Below are positions 5,322 through 6,863 of a stretch of 6,863 bases of DNA, in pieces (the first letter of the stretch is position 1; each line of letters starts with the position of its first letter). Below the pieces are notes generated by a model. The model was not told where the DNA came from. It searched no databases and was given only the letters and a program-made list of their open reading frames with translations. The DNA is from Lachnospiraceae bacterium (GTDB taxonomy: Bacteria > Bacillota > Clostridia > Lachnospirales > Lachnospiraceae): the NCBI GenBank assembly GCA_900755865.1, contig CAAEHZ010000522.1, positions 1-6,863 of the forward strand, given 5' to 3'. The position numbers and the translations under genes were made by a program.

Positions 5322-6599
5322 CTACTCTACCAGTGTCGGATGCTCTTCTACTACCCAGGGCAGTCCGTACTGATTCAGCGCCTCCATGAAGGGGTCGGGG
5401 TCAAACTCTTCCACATTAAAGACGCCGGGCTTCTTCCAGGTTCCGTTCATCACCAGCATGGCGCCAATCATGGCAGGAACACCGGTGGTATAGGAAATCG
5501 CCTGAGAGCCAAGCTCCCTGTAACATTCCTGATGGTCGCATACATTATAAATATAAACAGACTTTTCCTTTCCGTCCTTTACGCCGGTAAAAATACAGCC
5601 AATATTGGTTTTTCCAACTGTTCTGGGGCCAAGGGAAGCCGGGTCAGGCAAAAGCGCCTTCAAAAACTGAATAGGCACAATCTCCCTGCCCTCGAACATA
5701 ACCGGGTCAGTCCGCAGCATCCCGACGTTTTCCAGACATTTCATATGGGTAAGGTAGCTTTGTCCGAAAGTCATAAAGAAGCGGATACGCTTTACGCCGG
5801 GAATGTTCTTTGCCAGAGATTCAATTTCCTCATGATGCAGCAGATACATATCCTTTTTCCCTACCTGGTCAAAATCATATTCCCGCTTGATTTCCATAGG
5901 CTTTGTTTCTACCCAGTGACCGTTTTCCCAGTAAGAGCCGTTGGCAGAAACCTCCCGCAGATTGATTTCCGGGTTAAAGTTCGTTGCAAAGGGATAGCCG
6001 TGGTCGCCGCCATTGCAGTCCAGAATATCAATGGTATGGATTTCATCAAAATAATGCTTTAAAGCATATGCAGAAAAAACACTGGTAACGCCGGGGTCGA
6101 ATCCGCTTCCCAGAAGGGCTGTAATCCCCGCCTTCTCAAAACGCTCCCTGTACGCCCACTGCCAGGAATAATCAAAGTATGCCGTAAAACCTTCCCTCTC
6201 GCAGCGCTCCTCATAAATTTTACGCCACTCCGGGTTCTCCGTATCCTCTGCCTCATAGTTCGCCGTATCTACATAATCTACGCCGCAGGCAAGGCATGCA
6301 TCCATAATTGTCAAATCCTGATAAGGCAGCGCCAGATTCAGGACAACCTTCGGCGCCTCCTTCTTTATCAGTGCAGCCAGCTCCTCCACGTTGTCCGCAT
6401 CCACCTGCGCCGTGGTAATAACTGCCTTTTTCACACCCTTTTCAGCCGCTTCTTTTTCAATTTTTGCCTTTAATGCCTCACATTTACTGGGGGTTCTGCT
6501 GGCAATGCAGATTTCCGAAAAAACCTCTGCCACTCCTGCACACTTCTGAATCGCTACTGCTGCCACTCCACCACAGCCGATAATTAAAATTTTTGCCAT
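5322..6599 (-). CDS. Carboxynorspermidine/carboxyspermidine dehydrogenase (saccharopine dehydrogenase-like)
   Basis: This is probably the enzyme that reductively condenses L-aspartate semialdehyde with a diamine, using NAD(P)H, to give a carboxylated triamine for NspC. The 425-residue protein opens with AKILIIGCGGVA, a Rossmann nucleotide-binding motif (GCGGVA at 8-13), then IASRT at the end of the second strand. VVLNLALPYQDLTIMDACL and GVDYVDTANYE are typical of the saccharopine dehydrogenase family. GSGFDPGVTSVFSAYALKH begins the substrate domain and ISYTTGVPAMIGAMLV lies near the C-terminus. The frame is open from ATG 6611, but GGAGG at 6605-6609 overlaps that codon region and sits five bases before ATG 6599, giving the normal MAKILIIG start. 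Direct linkage to nspC separates it from lysine-pathway saccharopine dehydrogenases. Agmatine rather than putrescine as amine acceptor cannot be excluded. Confidence 0.93.
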   Translation of the reverse strand: MAKILIIGCGGVAAVAIQKCAGVAEVFSEICIASRTPSKCEALKAKIEKEAAEKGVKKAVITTAQVDADNVEELAALIKKEAPKVVLNLALPYQDLTIMDACLACGVDYVDTANYEAEDTENPEWRKIYEERCEREGFTAYFDYSWQWAYRERFEKAGITALLGSGFDPGVTSVFSAYALKHYFDEIHTIDILDCNGGDHGYPFATNFNPEINLREVSANGSYWENGHWVETKPMEIKREYDFDQVGKKDMYLLHHEEIESLAKNIPGVKRIRFFMTFGQSYLTHMKCLENVGMLRTDPVMFEGREIVPIQFLKALLPDPASLGPRTVGKTNIGCIFTGVKDGKEKSVYIYNVCDHQECYRELGSQAISYTTGVPAMIGAMLVMNGTWKKPGVFNVEEFDPDPFMEALNQYGLPWVVEEHPTLVE

Positions 6600-6604
6600 T
6601 TTTT

Positions 6605-6609
6605 CCTCC
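6605..6609 (-). promoter_or_regulatory. Ribosome binding site of the dehydrogenase gene, carried by the repeat
   Basis: The minus strand reads CAGGAATGGAGG and then AAAAA before ATG at 6599. GGAGG is the strongest SD in the window. It supports the start at 6599 over the in-frame ATG at 6611, which would place the SD inside the coding region. Confidence 0.8.
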
Positions 6610-6635
6610 ATTCCTGCGCCTGTTCCCTGCGCATA
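6605..6635 (-). repeat. Intergenic RBS-bearing repeat, copy 4 (gene-proximal half only)
   Basis: Bases 6608-6635 match the gene-proximal end of copy 3 (5207-5234) at 24 of 28 positions, including GTTCCCTGCGCATA. The long stem-loop is missing: the sequence changes at about 6636, just before the speE stop (6647-6649). A 5-bp TGCGC/GCGCA hairpin can still form before the SD. It occupies most of the 47-base speE-dehydrogenase gap and supplies the RBS of the dehydrogenase gene. Confidence 0.65.
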
Positions 6636-6646
6636 TCCACGATTCT

Positions 6647-6863
6647 TTATTCACATTTTCTCAAAATCTGTTCCACATAAGCCGGAAGACAGAATGCCCC
6701 CTGATGCAGCTTCGGTGTATAATATCTGGTTTCCAACCCTCTCTCCAGCCATCTTTCCCCGTTCAAATCCCTGACGGGATGATACTCTCTGGAAGCAAAT
6801 CCAAAAAGCCAGTGTCCGGAAGGATAGGTAGGAATATGCGCCTGATATACCCGGCTGATGGGA
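6647..6863 (-). CDS. speE: Spermidine synthase (polyamine aminopropyltransferase), C-terminal fragment
   Basis: Only the last 71 codons are in the window; the gene continues past the right edge and ends in TAA at 6647-6649. The visible part includes VYQAHIPTYPSGHWLFGFAS, the conserved IPTYPSG-W-FGFAS block of SpeE proteins, which is close to the active-site gate. It is followed by ETRYYTPKLHQGAFCLPAYV, matching the RYY-x-x-x-LH-x-A-F-x-LP end of the family. SpeE transfers an aminopropyl group from decarboxylated S-adenosylmethionine to putrescine, giving spermidine. The catalytic Asp and nucleotide site are outside the window. It is the most upstream visible gene of the operon and lies 47 bases before the dehydrogenase. 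Its presence beside a complete carboxyspermidine route is notable. Confidence 0.9.
   Translation of the reverse strand, partial: PISRVYQAHIPTYPSGHWLFGFASREYHPVRDLNGERWLERGLETRYYTPKLHQGAFCLPAYVEQILRKCE

Noticed and set aside
5241..6062. Plus-strand open frame opposite the dehydrogenase gene
   Set aside because: It is antisense to a well-supported Rossmann-fold enzyme, starts inside the repeat, and has no recognisable motif.
1804..6635. CRISPR-like array from the recurring intergenic sequences
   Set aside because: The copies are single units in separate gene gaps, far apart, with no regular spacers and no cas genes.

Overview
The window reads as chromosomal DNA of a gut-type Clostridia bacterium, most likely Lachnospiraceae. 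The evidence is a tandem CmpB-like membrane protein of a family common there, strong GGAGG-type ribosome binding sites with mostly ATG starts, and a clustered agmatine plus carboxyspermidine polyamine operon. This assignment is an inference from gene content; no rRNA or other taxonomic marker is present.

Layout. Two plus-strand genes come first: the 3' end of a heparinase II/III-like polysaccharide lyase (to 374) and a 449-residue polytopic membrane protein with two tandem CmpB-like domains (434-1783). A 157-base convergent intergenic region (1784-1940) holds a repeat element and a long bulged hairpin that may end transcription from both sides. The rest is one minus-strand operon, read from the right edge leftward: the C-terminus of a spermidine synthase (SpeE), a saccharopine-dehydrogenase-like carboxy(nor)spermidine dehydrogenase, carboxynorspermidine decarboxylase NspC, agmatine deiminase AguA and N-carbamoylputrescine amidase AguB.

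How the genes work together. AguA and AguB turn agmatine into putrescine through N-carbamoylputrescine. The dehydrogenase condenses the diamine with aspartate semialdehyde, and NspC decarboxylates the product to give the triamine (spermidine if the diamine is putrescine). SpeE in the same operon offers a second, decarboxy-AdoMet-dependent route, so the cluster looks redundant or branched. A variant in which the dehydrogenase acts on agmatine first cannot be excluded from sequence.

The most unusual signal is not a protein. Four related intergenic sequences (about 1804-1873, 3933-3979, 5206-5273, 6605-6635), all in the same orientation, carry a conserved bulged stem-loop and/or a small TGCGC/GCGCA hairpin. 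They end in a ribosome-binding cassette of the form CAG(G/A)AATG(G)AG. Three of them lie directly before operon genes, and the plus-strand membrane gene has a similar cassette after an unrelated hairpin. One copy sits in the convergent region with no gene after it, which suggests a dispersed repeat that can supply Shine-Dalgarno sequences. The cassette also indicates that three genes start 4 to 12 codons downstream of their longest reading frame.
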